NCBI GenBank assembly: GCA_030849965.1
Contig: JAVDKL010000003.1
Coordinates: 1 to 64,000 of the forward strand
Source of the DNA: Schauerella fraxinea
GTDB taxonomy: Bacteria > Pseudomonadota > Gammaproteobacteria > Burkholderiales > Burkholderiaceae_B
Reading direction: 5' to 3'
Length of the DNA stretch: 64,000 nucleotides
Below are positions 1 through 9,486 of this stretch, piece by piece; the stretch's first letter is position 1; each line of letters starts with the position of its first letter. A program made the translations under genes and the position numbers. The notes under the pieces are model-generated. The model saw only the letters and a program-made list of their open reading frames with translations. It did no database searches and was not told the DNA's origin.

Positions 1-1590
1 TGAATGCGCCGGTTTGACCGATGAGGCCAAGCGTTTCCTGGCCGATCAAACCGTTCAGCGTGCCGCCCGACAGGGCTACAACGGTGTTGCCGTCGTAGGT
101 CTTGTTCGCCGCAACCACGCCGCTGACGGTCAAGGCCTTCGGGGTGATGTTGGCCGTCACACCGGTGGCGTTCGAGACGGTGTAATTAGCGGCCAAGCCT
201 GTGCCGTCGAGCAGCGTCGATCCACTTACTGCAACGGCTTTGGCGGTGCCAGCGTTCTTGTCGCTGAATGCGCCGGTTTGACCGATGAGGCCAAGCGTTT
301 CCTGGCCGATCAAACCGTTCAGCGTGCCGCCCGACAGGGCTGCAACGGTGTTGCCGTCGTAGGTCTTGTTCGCCGCAACCACGCCGCTGACCGTCAAGGC
401 CTTCGGTGTGATGTTGGCGGTGAGGCCGCTGGCATTGGCAACGGTGTAGTTGCTTGCCAAGCCGGTGCCGTCGACCAGCGTCGAGCCGGCAACAGTAACG
501 GCTTTGGCGGTGCCAGCGTTCTTGTCGCTGAACGTGCCGGTTTGACCGGTGAGGCCGAGCGTTTCCTGGCCGACCAGGCCGTTGAGCGTGCCGCCCGACA
601 GGGCTGCGACGGTGTTGCCGTCATAGGTTTTGTTCGCTGCAACCACGTCGCTGACCGACAAGGCCTTCGGTGTGATGTTGGCGGTGAGGCCGGTGGCGTT
701 GGCGACGGTGTAGTTGTTTGCCAAGCCGGTGCCGTCGACCAATGTTGATCCACTTATAGCAACGGCTTTGGCCGTGCCGGCGTTCTTGTCGCTGAACGTG
801 CCGGTTTGACCGGTGAGACCGAGCGTTTCCTGGCCGACCAGGCCGTTGAGCGTGCCGCCCGACAGGGCTGCAACGGTGTTGCCGTCGTAGGTTTTGTTCG
901 CTGCAACCACGCCGCTGACCGTCAAGGCCTTCGGGGTGATGTTGGCCGTCACACCGGTGGCGTTCGAGACGGTGTAATTAGCGGCCATGCCGGTGCCGTC
1001 AACGAGCGTGGTGCCCGACACGACAACTTTCTTGCCGTTGCCCGCATTTGCGTTGGTGAAGGCGCCGGTTTGATTGATCAGCCCCAGCGTTTCGCCACTG
1101 ACCAGGCCGTCCAGCGTGCCGCCCGACAAGGCGGCCGTGGTGTTGCCGTCATACGTTTTGCTTGCAGCGGTCATGCCGGCCACCGTCAGCGCGCGTGGGG
1201 TGATATCCGCGATGATGCCCTTGGGATCGCTCACGGTGTAATTGCGCGCCAGCCCGGTGCCGTCGATCAAGGTTGTGCCGGAGATCCATACCGCTTTCGC
1301 GGTACCGGCGTTCTTGTCGCTGAACATGCCGGTTTGACTGGCGATGCCCAGCGTTTCCTGGCCGACCAAGCCGTTGAGTGTGCCGCCCGACAACGTTGCC
1401 GCGGTACTACCGTCATAGGTTTTGTTCGCCGCAACCACGCCGCTGACCGTCAAGGCCTTCGGCTTGATGCTGGCGGTGAGGCCGGTGGGGTTGGCGATGC
1501 TGTAGTTGCTTGCCAAGCCGCCGTTCCCGCCATTCACGAGTGTCGAACCGCTCGCTATGACGGTCTTGCCTTGGCCGGCATTCTTGTCGC
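1..1590 (-). repeat. Six in-register 264-bp (88-residue) YDG repeats
   Basis: The TYDGN-type core recurs at 86, 350, 614, 878, 1142 and 1406, exactly 264 bp apart each time, and the first four units are nearly identical. The next unit begins 270 bp further on because of a two-residue glycine-rich insertion. Farther units, up to the one near 3795, are diverged and unevenly spaced. The array continues beyond the left edge. Exact period and low divergence suggest recent expansion by recombination. Short-read assemblies could miscount such units. Confidence 0.92.
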
Positions 1591-4500
1591 TGAAGGCGGC
1601 GGTGAGGCCCGTCACGCCCAGCGTTTCGCTGCCCACCAAGCCGTTCAGGCTACCGCCGGAGAGGGCCGCCTGGGTGCTGCCGTTGTACACCTTGTCGACC
1701 GCCGTCATGCCCGTAATCGTCAAGGCCTTCGGCGTGATGTTGGCGATGATGCCTTTGGGGTCGGTCACCGTGTAGTTGTGTGCCGAGCCTGAGCCGTTTA
1801 CCAGCGTCGTGCCCGTGATGACCACGGTCTTGCCCTGACCGGCGTTTTTGTCGGTGAAGGTGCCGGTTTGTCCGGCGATGCCCAGCGTTTCATTGCCCAC
1901 GAGACCAGTGAGCGTGCCGCCCGACAGCGTGGCGTTGCGGGTGCCGTCATAGCTGCGATCAGCCGCGATCGTGCCGCTCACGGTAAGCGCGCGCGGGGTG
2001 ATGTCGGCGGTCAAAGCGGCCGGTGCCGCCAGCGTGTAGTTGCTGGCCAAACCGCTGCCGTTTGCCAGACCCATGCCGGCCAAAGACACGGCTTTCGCGT
2101 GGCCGGCGTTCGCATCGATGAATGTACCGGTGCTGCTGCTCAACGCAATCGTTTCGCCATTGACCAGGCCTGACAATGTGCCGCCGCTGAGTTGCGCGAG
2201 CGTGTTGCCGTCATAGACTTTGTTGTCCGCGGTCACGCCGCTGAGGGTGAGAGATTTGGGCGTGATGTTGGCTGTGGTGGTGGCCGAGTTGTTGGTGAAT
2301 GTGTAGTTCGCCAAGTCCGCACCAGAGAGCGCGATGTTCGTGATGTTGACGGTTTTACCGGTGCCCGCATTTTTGTCCGCGAAATCGGCGGCCGCAGAGA
2401 TCAAGTCGAGGCTGTCGCCGTCGATCTTGCCGTTGATGCTGACGCTTGACGGTGCGTGCAAGGAAACGCTTGTGTTGCCGTCGTAAACCTTGTCCAGGGC
2501 CGTGATGCCGCTCACGCTGCTGATCGTTGCCTTGTTGATCGAAGCGGTCAGATTTGTGGGGGCATTCAGCACGTAGTTGCTTGCCAGGCCAGTGCCGTCG
2601 GACAAGCTTGCGCCGCTGAGCGAAACCGCCTTGTTGATCCCGGCGTTCTTATCGGCAAACGCGCCACTCAGACCGCTCAAGCTCAACGTCTGCCCGGAGA
2701 CCAAACCGCTTAGCACACCGCCCGCAAGGGTGGCGTCGGTTGTGCCGTCGTACGTTTTGTCGGAGGCCGACAACCCACTGAGTGTGAGCGTCTTTGGCGT
2801 AATGTTGGCCGTGAAACCTGTCGGATTCGCCATGGTGTAGTTGCTGGCCAAGCCGCCGTTGCCGCCGTTGACCAGGGTGGTGCCGGTGGCGATGACGGAT
2901 TTTCCCTGCCCGACGTTGGCATCGCTGAAACTCACCGTGAGGCCCGTCACGCCAAGCGTTTGGCCGCCGACCAGGCCTGCGATCGATCCACCGGTGACGC
3001 TCGCGCGGGTGGTGCCGTCATACGTCTTGCTGACGGCCGACATGCCGACAATCGTGAGGGCCTTGGGCGTAATGGTACCGGTCACGTCAGTCGGTCTGAC
3101 AAGTGCGTAATTGGAAACCAGCCCCTGCGTTGCGCCCGAACCTGCATTGGTTAGCGTGGTAGCTGTGACGTTTATGGCCTTGTTCGCACCTGCGTTGGCA
3201 TTGCTGAACTGGCCGTTCGCCGAGAATTCAAGCGTTTCAGTACCCACCAAGCCGTTAAGCGTGCCGCCGGTAAGTGTGGCTGTTGTATTGGCGTCGTAAA
3301 TCTTTTCGGCGGATAAGCCCGTAACGGTGAGTGCCTTGGGCGTGATCGAGGCCGTCAGCCCAGTGGGCGTTGCCAAGGTGTAATTGCTGGCCGAGCCGGT
3401 GCCGTCGGTGAGGATAGCGCCTACGGAGACGGCTTTGTTTTGGCCGGCGTTCTTGTCGCTGAATGCACCCGACAGACTACCGAGTCCGATCGTTTCGTTG
3501 CCGACCAGCCCGCTCAACGTGCCGCCGGAGAGGTTGGCGCTGGTGGTACCGTCGTAGACCTTGTTGCCCGCCGTCACGCCGGTGATGGTCAGTGCTTTCG
3601 GCGTGATCGTGATCTTGCCGCCAACGTACGTGATCGCGTAGCCGGTTTGGCCGGTCGAGTAATGGCCCTGCGCGGTCAGATCGTAAACGCCGGCGTTGAT
3701 CGCCGTGCCCGGATTCGTCACGCTGTTGGTGCCCAGCAATCGGCCATCGGTGATGGCCGAATACGTAACCGAACCGCCGCCGCTGAATGCCGTGCCGTCG
3801 TACACCTTGGTGCCACCGTTCACCGTGATGGTGAGCGGCGTCATGAACGAGCGCAGCAAGGGTGCGGTCTGGCCGTCATAGACGATCCAGGTTTTGTTCA
3901 GATCCCAGGCAGGGTTGACACCCCCATTGGTGGGCGTGGCGCTGTTGTACGTGGCGAGCGATTTGATCTCGGTATCGGTGAGGCCGATGCCGCTGCCATT
4001 GCTCCACGACTGGCCGGTTGTCGTCGTGTTCCAGAAGCTGCCGGTGACGGTGCCGATGTTCCTGCCAACCAGCCCGCCGTTCATCGGACCGGCGAACCCG
4101 TTACCGACTTTGCCACTAGCGTAACTGTTGACGACGCTGCCGAAGTTGTCGCCGACCAGACCGCCGCTGGAGAAATGCGCACCGTTGACAGCACCGCTCG
4201 CGTAACTGTCGATGATGGTGCCGTTGTTGGTACCGACCAATCCGCCAACGATGATGAAACCGCTGACGCTCGCCGTGGAGAAGTTTCCACTGAGCATGCC
4301 ATAGTTGACACCGGCCAAAGCGCCTACGTTTTGAAAGCCGCTGACACTGCCGCCCTGCAGCCCAACATTCGAAACTGAGCCGGCCGTGCCGATGGTGTGG
4401 AAAAGACCAGTCGAGTCCGATTCATTAACGCGCAAATTGCTGATGATGTGGCCGGTGCCATCCAGGCTGCCGTTAAACGGGTTGCTCGCGTTGCCCACTG

Positions 4501-7423
4501 GAACGAAGCCGCCATTGCGCCACACGTCGCCACCTGCCGTCTTGGCGGCATCGAAGCTTGCGCCCAGCGTGTAAGCATCGGATGTGTTCATCGCCATGAG
4601 CTGCAACTGATGCGCCGACACAATGCGGGTGGAAAATTCCGAGGCCAGCATGGGGCCGGTGCCCCCGGCCGCGCCGCCGGCATTGTTGAGCGTACCGTCG
4701 GTGTTTACGATCACCCAGTTGTTGCCGCCGACGCCCGGGGTCGTGGTGAAGTTGAAGCCGACAAAGTTCGCTGCCGTTCGCATCTGGTCGGTAGTCAGAC
4801 CGGCCGTTCCGGTCGTGCCGCCTGATCCTACGCCTGCGCGGTCGCTGTTGACCGTGCTGTCGAAGTAGCCGTTCGTGATGGTTGTGCGCGCCCCGCCAGT
4901 TTGGCCGACGACGCCGCCGACATTGGTGTTGCCGATGACGCGGCCCGTCGAGTAGACGTTGGTCATTTGACCGCCGCCGCCGTTGAAGTGCACGCCGGCG
5001 ACACCGCCGACCTCGGCGTTGCCGGTGACCGACCCGGTGGCATAGCTGTTTGTGATGTTGCCGCCGTTGCCGCCGACGAGGCCACCGATTTGGTAACCAC
5101 TCGCCGTGACATTACCTGTCGCGTAGCTGTTGTTGATGCGGCTGGCGCCGTTGGTTCCACCAACGAGTCCGCCGACGGCGTAGGCACCCGTGACCGAGCC
5201 CGTGGCAAAACTGTTTTCGATGACGCCTTCGCTGTATGACACCAGACCGCCCGCGCCCGAAATCGAGGTCACGTCGCCGGTGGCGTAGCTGTTGCGGATC
5301 ACGCCATAGTTTTCGCCCACCAGACCGCCGACATAGCCTTCGCTGGTGTTCGACACCGAGACGCTCGACGAGCTGTCGACGATCAGACCGCCGCTGAGGT
5401 TGACCCCCACGAGGCCGCCGATTTTCGCGCCGTCCCAACTGTTGGTTGCGGTGGCGCTGCCCGACGCGCGGCTGCGGCTGATGACACCCTCATTCACGCC
5501 GACCAGTGCGCCGACGCGGCTGTAGCCCATGTAACCCATCATGCTCGAGTTGGATGCTGAGCCCGAGCTCCACACGTTGGTGACCGTGCCTTGGTTGCGT
5601 CCCGCCAGGGTGCCCACGCCGTAGGTGTTCAGGTAGTCGGTCTCTGCGAAGGCGGTACTGAGTGTCATGCTGCCGCCAACCAATCCCAGGTTGCTGACTT
5701 GTGCGTTCGGGCCGATGGTGCTGAACAACCCCAGGTTCGCCGCGGACGAGGTTGGCGCGTTGCGCCGATTGCTCGTCAAGCCTGTGATGCTGTGCCCCAA
5801 ACCTTCAAGCTTGCCCGAAAACTCTCCGCCCTGACCCAGCGGCGCAAAGCCGGCACCGGCAGTCCATGTTGCGGTGTCACGTGCATCGATATTGCTGCCC
5901 AGCGCGTAGTTGCCGCTCAAATTGCCATTGATGCCCTGCAGATCGTTGCCGGTCGTACTGAAGCGGGCACCCAGATCGTTGATGACCTTGTACTCCACCA
6001 CCGCGCCGTTGCTGCCGAGCTTGGTGCTCAGGTTGTTGCCGGTCGGCAAGTCGACGGTTGCCGCGATGTTGTAGGTACTGGGGTTGCCGGCGGCCACGGC
6101 GCTTTGACCGTATTCCAGCGCCAGGCTCGCCGTGCCCGTGCCGCGCATCGGTGCATTGATGTTGATATTGTTTTGCGCGTTGAGCGTCAGCTTGTTCGCC
6201 GACCACGACACGGTGTCGTTCACATTGATGTTGCCGGCCGTGCCGCCGCCGCCCGATATGCTTTGGACCGTGATGTTGGAACTGCCAAGAAATTCCGACA
6301 GGCGGGCGCCCGTGATATCGCCGCCGGAAGCGGCGATGTTGTAGTCGGATGGATCGATCAGCCAGCTTCCCGTCAGGCCCGAGGCCGACGCGGTGGTCAC
6401 TTTCAAGTTCGGTGCAATCTTGACGTGCGCGGCCGATGTGTCGATGAAGCCGCCCTTGCCGCCCTTGGGCGCGCTGGCATCCAGCGTGCCGCCGGCGTTG
6501 ACTGTGCCGGTCTGCATATCGCCCAGCAGCTTGATGGTGCCGCCGCGCGTGTCGATGGTTTGTGCTTGCACGACGCCGGTGTTGTTGACGGCAGTGTGCA
6601 GCAGGTTGCCGGCGGCTTGCGCCGTCATCAGCACTTGACCGCCATCGGCCTGGATCAGGCCACCGTTATTGACCAACGCGTTGACGGCGCCGCGATCCAC
6701 CGTCACGTTGAGCAAGCCGTCGCCTGCCACATCCAGCGTAACGGCCTGACCTGCGGCCAAGGCCACCGAGCCCATGCGTGCGGCGATGATGCCTTCGTTG
6801 CTCACATTCGCGCCCAGCAGTGCCACATAGCCGCCCGGAGCGTTGATGGAGCCCTGGTTGCTGACACCCGCTGTGCTCGTGCCCGAAAACTTCAGGCGGC
6901 CGGCCATCAAGTCCGTGTCGCTGATGTTCAACGTGGAGGCCACGATGCCGCCGACGTTGACCTGCGCGCCCGGTGCAAACATCACGCCATTGGGGTTGAC
7001 CAGAAACACGCGCCCATTGGCGTTCAGGCTGCCGAGGATCTTCGACGGATCCGAGCCCACCACGCGGTTGAGCGTGACGGCATTGACATTGGGCTGCTTG
7101 AAGTTGACCGTCTCGCCCGCACCGATGCTGAAGCCTTGCCAGTTGATGGCGGCGTTCTGGCTGCCCTGCGTAATCGTCGTCACGCCCGGCGCATTGGCAA
7201 TGCTGGCTTGCCCGGCCGAGACCACACCGCCGGTTGGCGCGGCGTGTGCCGTCGATGCCAAAGCCCACCACAACGCAGCCGACAGCGGCGTCAACGCCAA
7301 GCGCGCGCGCGCCGACGCCGACCGGCCACCTGCCGTTTTTTTACCGTTGCCCGAGGCGATCTCGGAAGCGGCAACGAAGGTGCCCAGCGTGGCATTCCAG
7401 ATGGAGCGGTAGATGTGGTTCAT
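1..7423 (-). CDS. Giant haemagglutinin-like TpsA adhesin, C-terminus beyond the window
   Basis: Secreted surface adhesin of a two-partner secretion system, exported by the TpsB encoded just upstream. The reading frame is open from the ATG at 7423 to the left edge (at least 2474 residues). Residues 1-24 form an ESPR-type extended signal region (MNHIYRSIWNATLGTFVAAS), a hydrophobic stretch ends near AHA at 59-61, and a TPS haemagglutination domain follows with its NPNG motif at 143-146. The part encoded at about 5640-3900 carries many GLUG-type repeats (GGLVG, NSYATG). From about 3830 to the edge run YDG-type repeats with TYDGNT, FSDKNAG, SNYT and ITPKALT motifs. The family is known to form long beta-helical fibres. 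Binding target unknown. The missing C-terminus prevents any call on a toxin tip. Confidence 0.93.
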   Translation of the reverse strand, partial: MNHIYRSIWNATLGTFVAASEIASGNGKKTAGGRSASARARLALTPLSAALWWALASTAHAAPTGGVVSAGQASIANAPGVTTITQGSQNAAINWQGFSIGAGETVNFKQPNVNAVTLNRVVGSDPSKILGSLNANGRVFLVNPNGVMFAPGAQVNVGGIVASTLNISDTDLMAGRLKFSGTSTAGVSNQGSINAPGGYVALLGANVSNEGIIAARMGSVALAAGQAVTLDVAGDGLLNVTVDRGAVNALVNNGGLIQADGGQVLMTAQAAGNLLHTAVNNTGVVQAQTIDTRGGTIKLLGDMQTGTVNAGGTLDASAPKGGKGGFIDTSAAHVKIAPNLKVTTASASGLTGSWLIDPSDYNIAASGGDITGARLSEFLGSSNITVQSISGGGGTAGNINVNDTVSWSANKLTLNAQNNININAPMRGTGTASLALEYGQSAVAAGNPSTYNIAATVDLPTGNNLSTKLGSNGAVVEYKVINDLGARFSTTGNDLQGINGNLSGNYALGSNIDARDTATWTAGAGFAPLGQGGEFSGKLEGLGHSITGLTSNRRNAPTSSAANLGLFSTIGPNAQVSNLGLVGGSMTLSTAFAETDYLNTYGVGTLAGRNQGTVTNVWSSGSASNSSMMGYMGYSRVGALVGVNEGVISRSRASGSATATNSWDGAKIGGLVGVNLSGGLIVDSSSSVSVSNTSEGYVGGLVGENYGVIRNSYATGDVTSISGAGGLVSYSEGVIENSFATGSVTGAYAVGGLVGGTNGASRINNSYATGNVTASGYQIGGLVGGNGGNITNSYATGSVTGNAEVGGVAGVHFNGGGGQMTNVYSTGRVIGNTNVGGVVGQTGGARTTITNGYFDSTVNSDRAGVGSGGTTGTAGLTTDQMRTAANFVGFNFTTTPGVGGNNWVIVNTDGTLNNAGGAAGGTGPMLASEFSTRIVSAHQLQLMAMNTSDAYTLGASFDAAKTAGGDVWRNGGFVPVGNASNPFNGSLDGTGHIISNLRVNESDSTGLFHTIGTAGSVSNVGLQGGSVSGFQNVGALAGVNYGMLSGNFSTASVSGFIIVGGLVGTNNGTIIDSYASGAVNGAHFSSGGLVGDNFGSVVNSYASGKVGNGFAGPMNGGLVGRNIGTVTGSFWNTTTTGQSWSNGSGIGLTDTEIKSLATYNSATPTNGGVNPAWDLNKTWIVYDGQTAPLLRSFMTPLTITVNGGTKVYDGTAFSGGGSVTYSAITDGRLLGTNSVTNPGTAINAGVYDLTAQGHYSTGQTGYAITYVGGKITITPKALTITGVTAGNKVYDGTTSANLSGGTLSGLVGNETIGLGSLSGAFSDKNAGQNKAVSVGAILTDGTGSASNYTLATPTGLTASITPKALTVTGLSAEKIYDANTTATLTGGTLNGLVGTETLEFSANGQFSNANAGANKAINVTATTLTNAGSGATQGLVSNYALVRPTDVTGTITPKALTIVGMSAVSKTYDGTTRASVTGGSIAGLVGGQTLGVTGLTVSFSDANVGQGKSVIATGTTLVNGGNGGLASNYTMANPTGFTANITPKTLTLSGLSASDKTYDGTTDATLAGGVLSGLVSGQTLSLSGLSGAFADKNAGINKAVSLSGASLSDGTGLASNYVLNAPTNLTASINKATISSVSGITALDKVYDGNTSVSLHAPSSVSINGKIDGDSLDLISAAADFADKNAGTGKTVNITNIALSGADLANYTFTNNSATTTANITPKSLTLSGVTADNKVYDGNTLAQLSGGTLSGLVNGETIALSSSTGTFIDANAGHAKAVSLAGMGLANGSGLASNYTLAAPAALTADITPRALTVSGTIAADRSYDGTRNATLSGGTLTGLVGNETLGIAGQTGTFTDKNAGQGKTVVITGTTLVNGSGSAHNYTVTDPKGIIANITPKALTITGMTAVDKVYNGSTQAALSGGSLNGLVGSETLGVTGLTAAFSDKNAGQGKTVIASGSTLVNGGNGGLASNYSIANPTGLTASIKPKALTVSGVVAANKTYDGSTAATLSGGTLNGLVGQETLGIASQTGMFSDKNAGTAKAVWISGTTLIDGTGLARNYTVSDPKGIIADITPRALTVAGMTAASKTYDGNTTAALSGGTLDGLVSGETLGLINQTGAFTNANAGNGKKVVVSGTTLVDGTGMAANYTVSNATGVTANITPKALTVSGVVAANKTYDGNTVAALSGGTLNGLVGQETLGLTGQTGTFSDKNAGTAKAVAISGSTLVDGTGLANNYTVANATGLTANITPKALSVSDVVAANKTYDGNTVAALSGGTLNGLVGQETLGLTGQTGTFSDKNAGTAKAVTVAGSTLVDGTGLASNYTVANASGLTANITPKALTVSGVVAANKTYDGNTVAALSGGTLNGLIGQETLGLIGQTGAFSDKNAGTAKAVAVSGSTLLDGTGLAANYTVSNATGVTANITPKALTVSGVVAANKTYDGNTVVALSGGTLNGLIGQETLGLIGQTGAF

Positions 7424-7487
7424 GGCAGTGTCTCTGATGGGATCGGCGTGGTGCGAGCAGGCGCAGCGGTAGGCGAATGTGGGGCGC

Positions 7488-9170
7488 TTAGAAGTACTTG
7501 ACGGCTTGGAGCCAGACGCGGCTGCTGGACGGCGGCGCCGATTCGGCTTGCGCGCTTCCCAGGGTATGGGCGTAGAACGCGTTGAACAGGTAGTCGCGGC
7601 CGACTGCCCAGTTCACACCCACGCCGGCGCCGCTCAAGGTGCGGGAGTTTCTGCCTTGGGCCCAGTTGTCTTTGCGAAACTTGACGTAGCCGGTGTCCAC
7701 GAATGCCACCAACTGCACTTGCCCGGGGACGTAGGACGCGAGCTGCGGTAGCGATTGGCGGGCTTCCAGGGTGAACACATAACCCTGATCCCCTTGGGCT
7801 TCGCCCTCGGGATACGCGCGCACGGCGCCCATGCCGCCGAGCGACATTTTCTCGGACGCGTCCAGGTTCTTCGATGCCAACTGGCCGCTGATGCCGGCAT
7901 ACAGGAAGGTGTCGCGGGCGACGCCTTGCAGGTGAGCCAGGTTGACGCCGAGCTTTTCGTAGCTGCCTTCGGTGCGGGCGCTCATGCGGTCGACGGCGCG
8001 AACGGCGGCGTTCTTTTGATCGAGTGTGCCAAGCACGCCATTGAATGCGTACGAACTCACACTGCGGCCGCCGAAGGCGTTCAGGCGATCGCCATTCAGG
8101 CTCAAGGTGAGCACCTGCGTCTCTTTCTTGGCGCTGGTGGACGTGGCGTCGATGCGGTCGGTGAAGCGCTTGTTCTCGAACGCGACTTGCACATATGTGT
8201 TGGCGTCGCGTGAGCGTACGAGCGGGTAGCTGCCGTAGATACTGGCGACTTTCGCGGTGCCATTGGCATCCAGACTGGAGAATTCGCGGCCGAGCTTGTA
8301 ATCCAGATGCGCGTAGGCGATGCCGATCTTGGCCTGTCCGGCCTGAATCTGATACGACGCCCGGCCGTAGTTCAAGCCGTCGAGCGAGGTCAGCATGCGC
8401 ACGCTGGCCACATCGCCCAACCCGGCGAGGTTGTTCAGATTGACCACTGCGCCGCCGCGCGGGCGGCCGGTATAGCGGTTGCCGTGATTATCGGCATCGA
8501 TGCTGCCGGTAACCGTCTGGCCCGGATCCACATCCACGATCAGGTCGGATGCGCCGGCATTGGCGCCGGGCGCCAGCGTCGATTTCACAGCCACACCGGG
8601 CAGGTCGGACATCAACAGCAGGCCGCGTTCGAGGTCGGCGATGCGCACGGTTTCGCCGCTGGTGACATCGCCCAGCATGGCGGTGGCGACCTGGTTCGAC
8701 AGGCGTGACTGGTTACGCAGCGAAATGGCGCCGTAGCGGCCTTCGACGACGGCCACGGTCACGCGGCCATCGTTGACTTCCTGCGCGGGCAAGTAGGCTT
8801 GCGCCACGAAGTAACCTTGTTGCCGGTAATAGTCGGCGACTTTCGCGGCGATGCTGCGCAACTCGGCCAAGGTAAGTGCGTTACCCGGCACAAACCCGGC
8901 GACGTCGCGCAGTTGCGCTTCCGAGAACGCCGTCGCGCCGTCGAAAGCCAAGCTGTTGACGACGATCTTTTCCTGTCCCGCGGGTGCTGCGCCAGTGTCG
9001 ACGTCTGGCCGTTCGATCCGGATATCCGGGGACGGCTTGGGCAGTGCTGGGACGGGCGTAATCTGCTGCAGTTGGCTGCCGGCATTGGGAAACTGCTGCG
9101 ACCATGCGGTCTGTCCGACCAGGCTAAGCAAAGCACAAACAAGGACCTGATTTTTCCGACGCAGCGACAT
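7488..9170 (-). CDS. TpsB/FhaC-family outer-membrane transporter of two-partner secretion
   Basis: Outer-membrane pore that recognises the TPS domain of the downstream adhesin and exports it. The protein is 560 residues if it starts at the ATG at 9170 (MSLRRKNQ); a TTG at 9182 in frame would add four residues, and neither has a strong ribosome site. It has a signal peptide ending near AWSQ, a proline-rich linker, two POTRA-like segments (about 65-210) and a C-terminal 16-strand-type barrel ending in VKYF, with the terminal phenylalanine usual for barrel proteins. It lies 64 bp upstream of the tpsA-like gene on the same strand, so the two are probably one operon. The family (FhaC, ShlB, HxuB) is well known. 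The pairing with the neighbouring adhesin is inferred from adjacency. Confidence 0.93.
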   Translation of the reverse strand: MSLRRKNQVLVCALLSLVGQTAWSQQFPNAGSQLQQITPVPALPKPSPDIRIERPDVDTGAAPAGQEKIVVNSLAFDGATAFSEAQLRDVAGFVPGNALTLAELRSIAAKVADYYRQQGYFVAQAYLPAQEVNDGRVTVAVVEGRYGAISLRNQSRLSNQVATAMLGDVTSGETVRIADLERGLLLMSDLPGVAVKSTLAPGANAGASDLIVDVDPGQTVTGSIDADNHGNRYTGRPRGGAVVNLNNLAGLGDVASVRMLTSLDGLNYGRASYQIQAGQAKIGIAYAHLDYKLGREFSSLDANGTAKVASIYGSYPLVRSRDANTYVQVAFENKRFTDRIDATSTSAKKETQVLTLSLNGDRLNAFGGRSVSSYAFNGVLGTLDQKNAAVRAVDRMSARTEGSYEKLGVNLAHLQGVARDTFLYAGISGQLASKNLDASEKMSLGGMGAVRAYPEGEAQGDQGYVFTLEARQSLPQLASYVPGQVQLVAFVDTGYVKFRKDNWAQGRNSRTLSGAGVGVNWAVGRDYLFNAFYAHTLGSAQAESAPPSSSRVWLQAVKYF

Positions 9171-9486
9171 TTTGGTAGCCAAATGAAAGGTGTACGCCAG
9201 TCTAGATAAAACGTAACTTAATCGCTCAAAATATTTGTGTATTCGGCAAATTCGAGACTTTTGTTACGAATTAATGCATATGGCTTGTCGTTAAGGCGCG
9301 ACAAGCGCGATCTGGAGCGATCGAACTTACGCTCTACATACGCTTTCAACCTTCCAGCGGTGTCCGTTTTAATGAGGTGCTGTACGCGTCCGTAGGTCGT
9401 CGCCATCGGCAAGCGACAATGCGATCGACTTAAATTAGAATGCGAAGCATTGTTATTTAGTCCCGGGTGTGCGCCGTCGCATCCGG
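9171..9486. promoter_or_regulatory. AT-rich divergent intergenic region between tpsB and the ECF sigma gene
   Basis: About 300 bp without a credible gene, noticeably richer in A and T than its surroundings, especially 9200-9290. It must hold promoters for both the leftward secretion operon and the rightward sigma/anti-sigma genes. Apart from the Fur-like site listed separately, I could not assign exact promoter elements. A 64-codon minus-strand open frame inside it shows no recognisable protein features. Confidence 0.5.
9436..9454 (+). promoter_or_regulatory. Fur-box-like site ahead of the ECF sigma gene
   Basis: The 19-mer contains the inverted repeat AATGC-GAA-GCATT and matches about 12 of 19 positions of the classical Fur consensus. 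It lies 33 bp before the ATG chosen for the sigma factor. Iron-repressed sigma genes of this type usually carry such a site. Prediction by eye only. Confidence 0.45.

Noticed and set aside
14-2450. Plus-strand open frames of up to 328 codons opposite the adhesin gene
   Set aside because: They repeat with the same 264-bp period, are shadows of the repetitive adhesin frame, and have no recognisable protein features.
5591-7501. 636-codon plus-strand open frame
   Set aside because: Lies fully antisense to the TPS and adhesin domains, whose minus-strand translation shows clear conserved motifs. Its composition is that of a GC-rich shadow frame.
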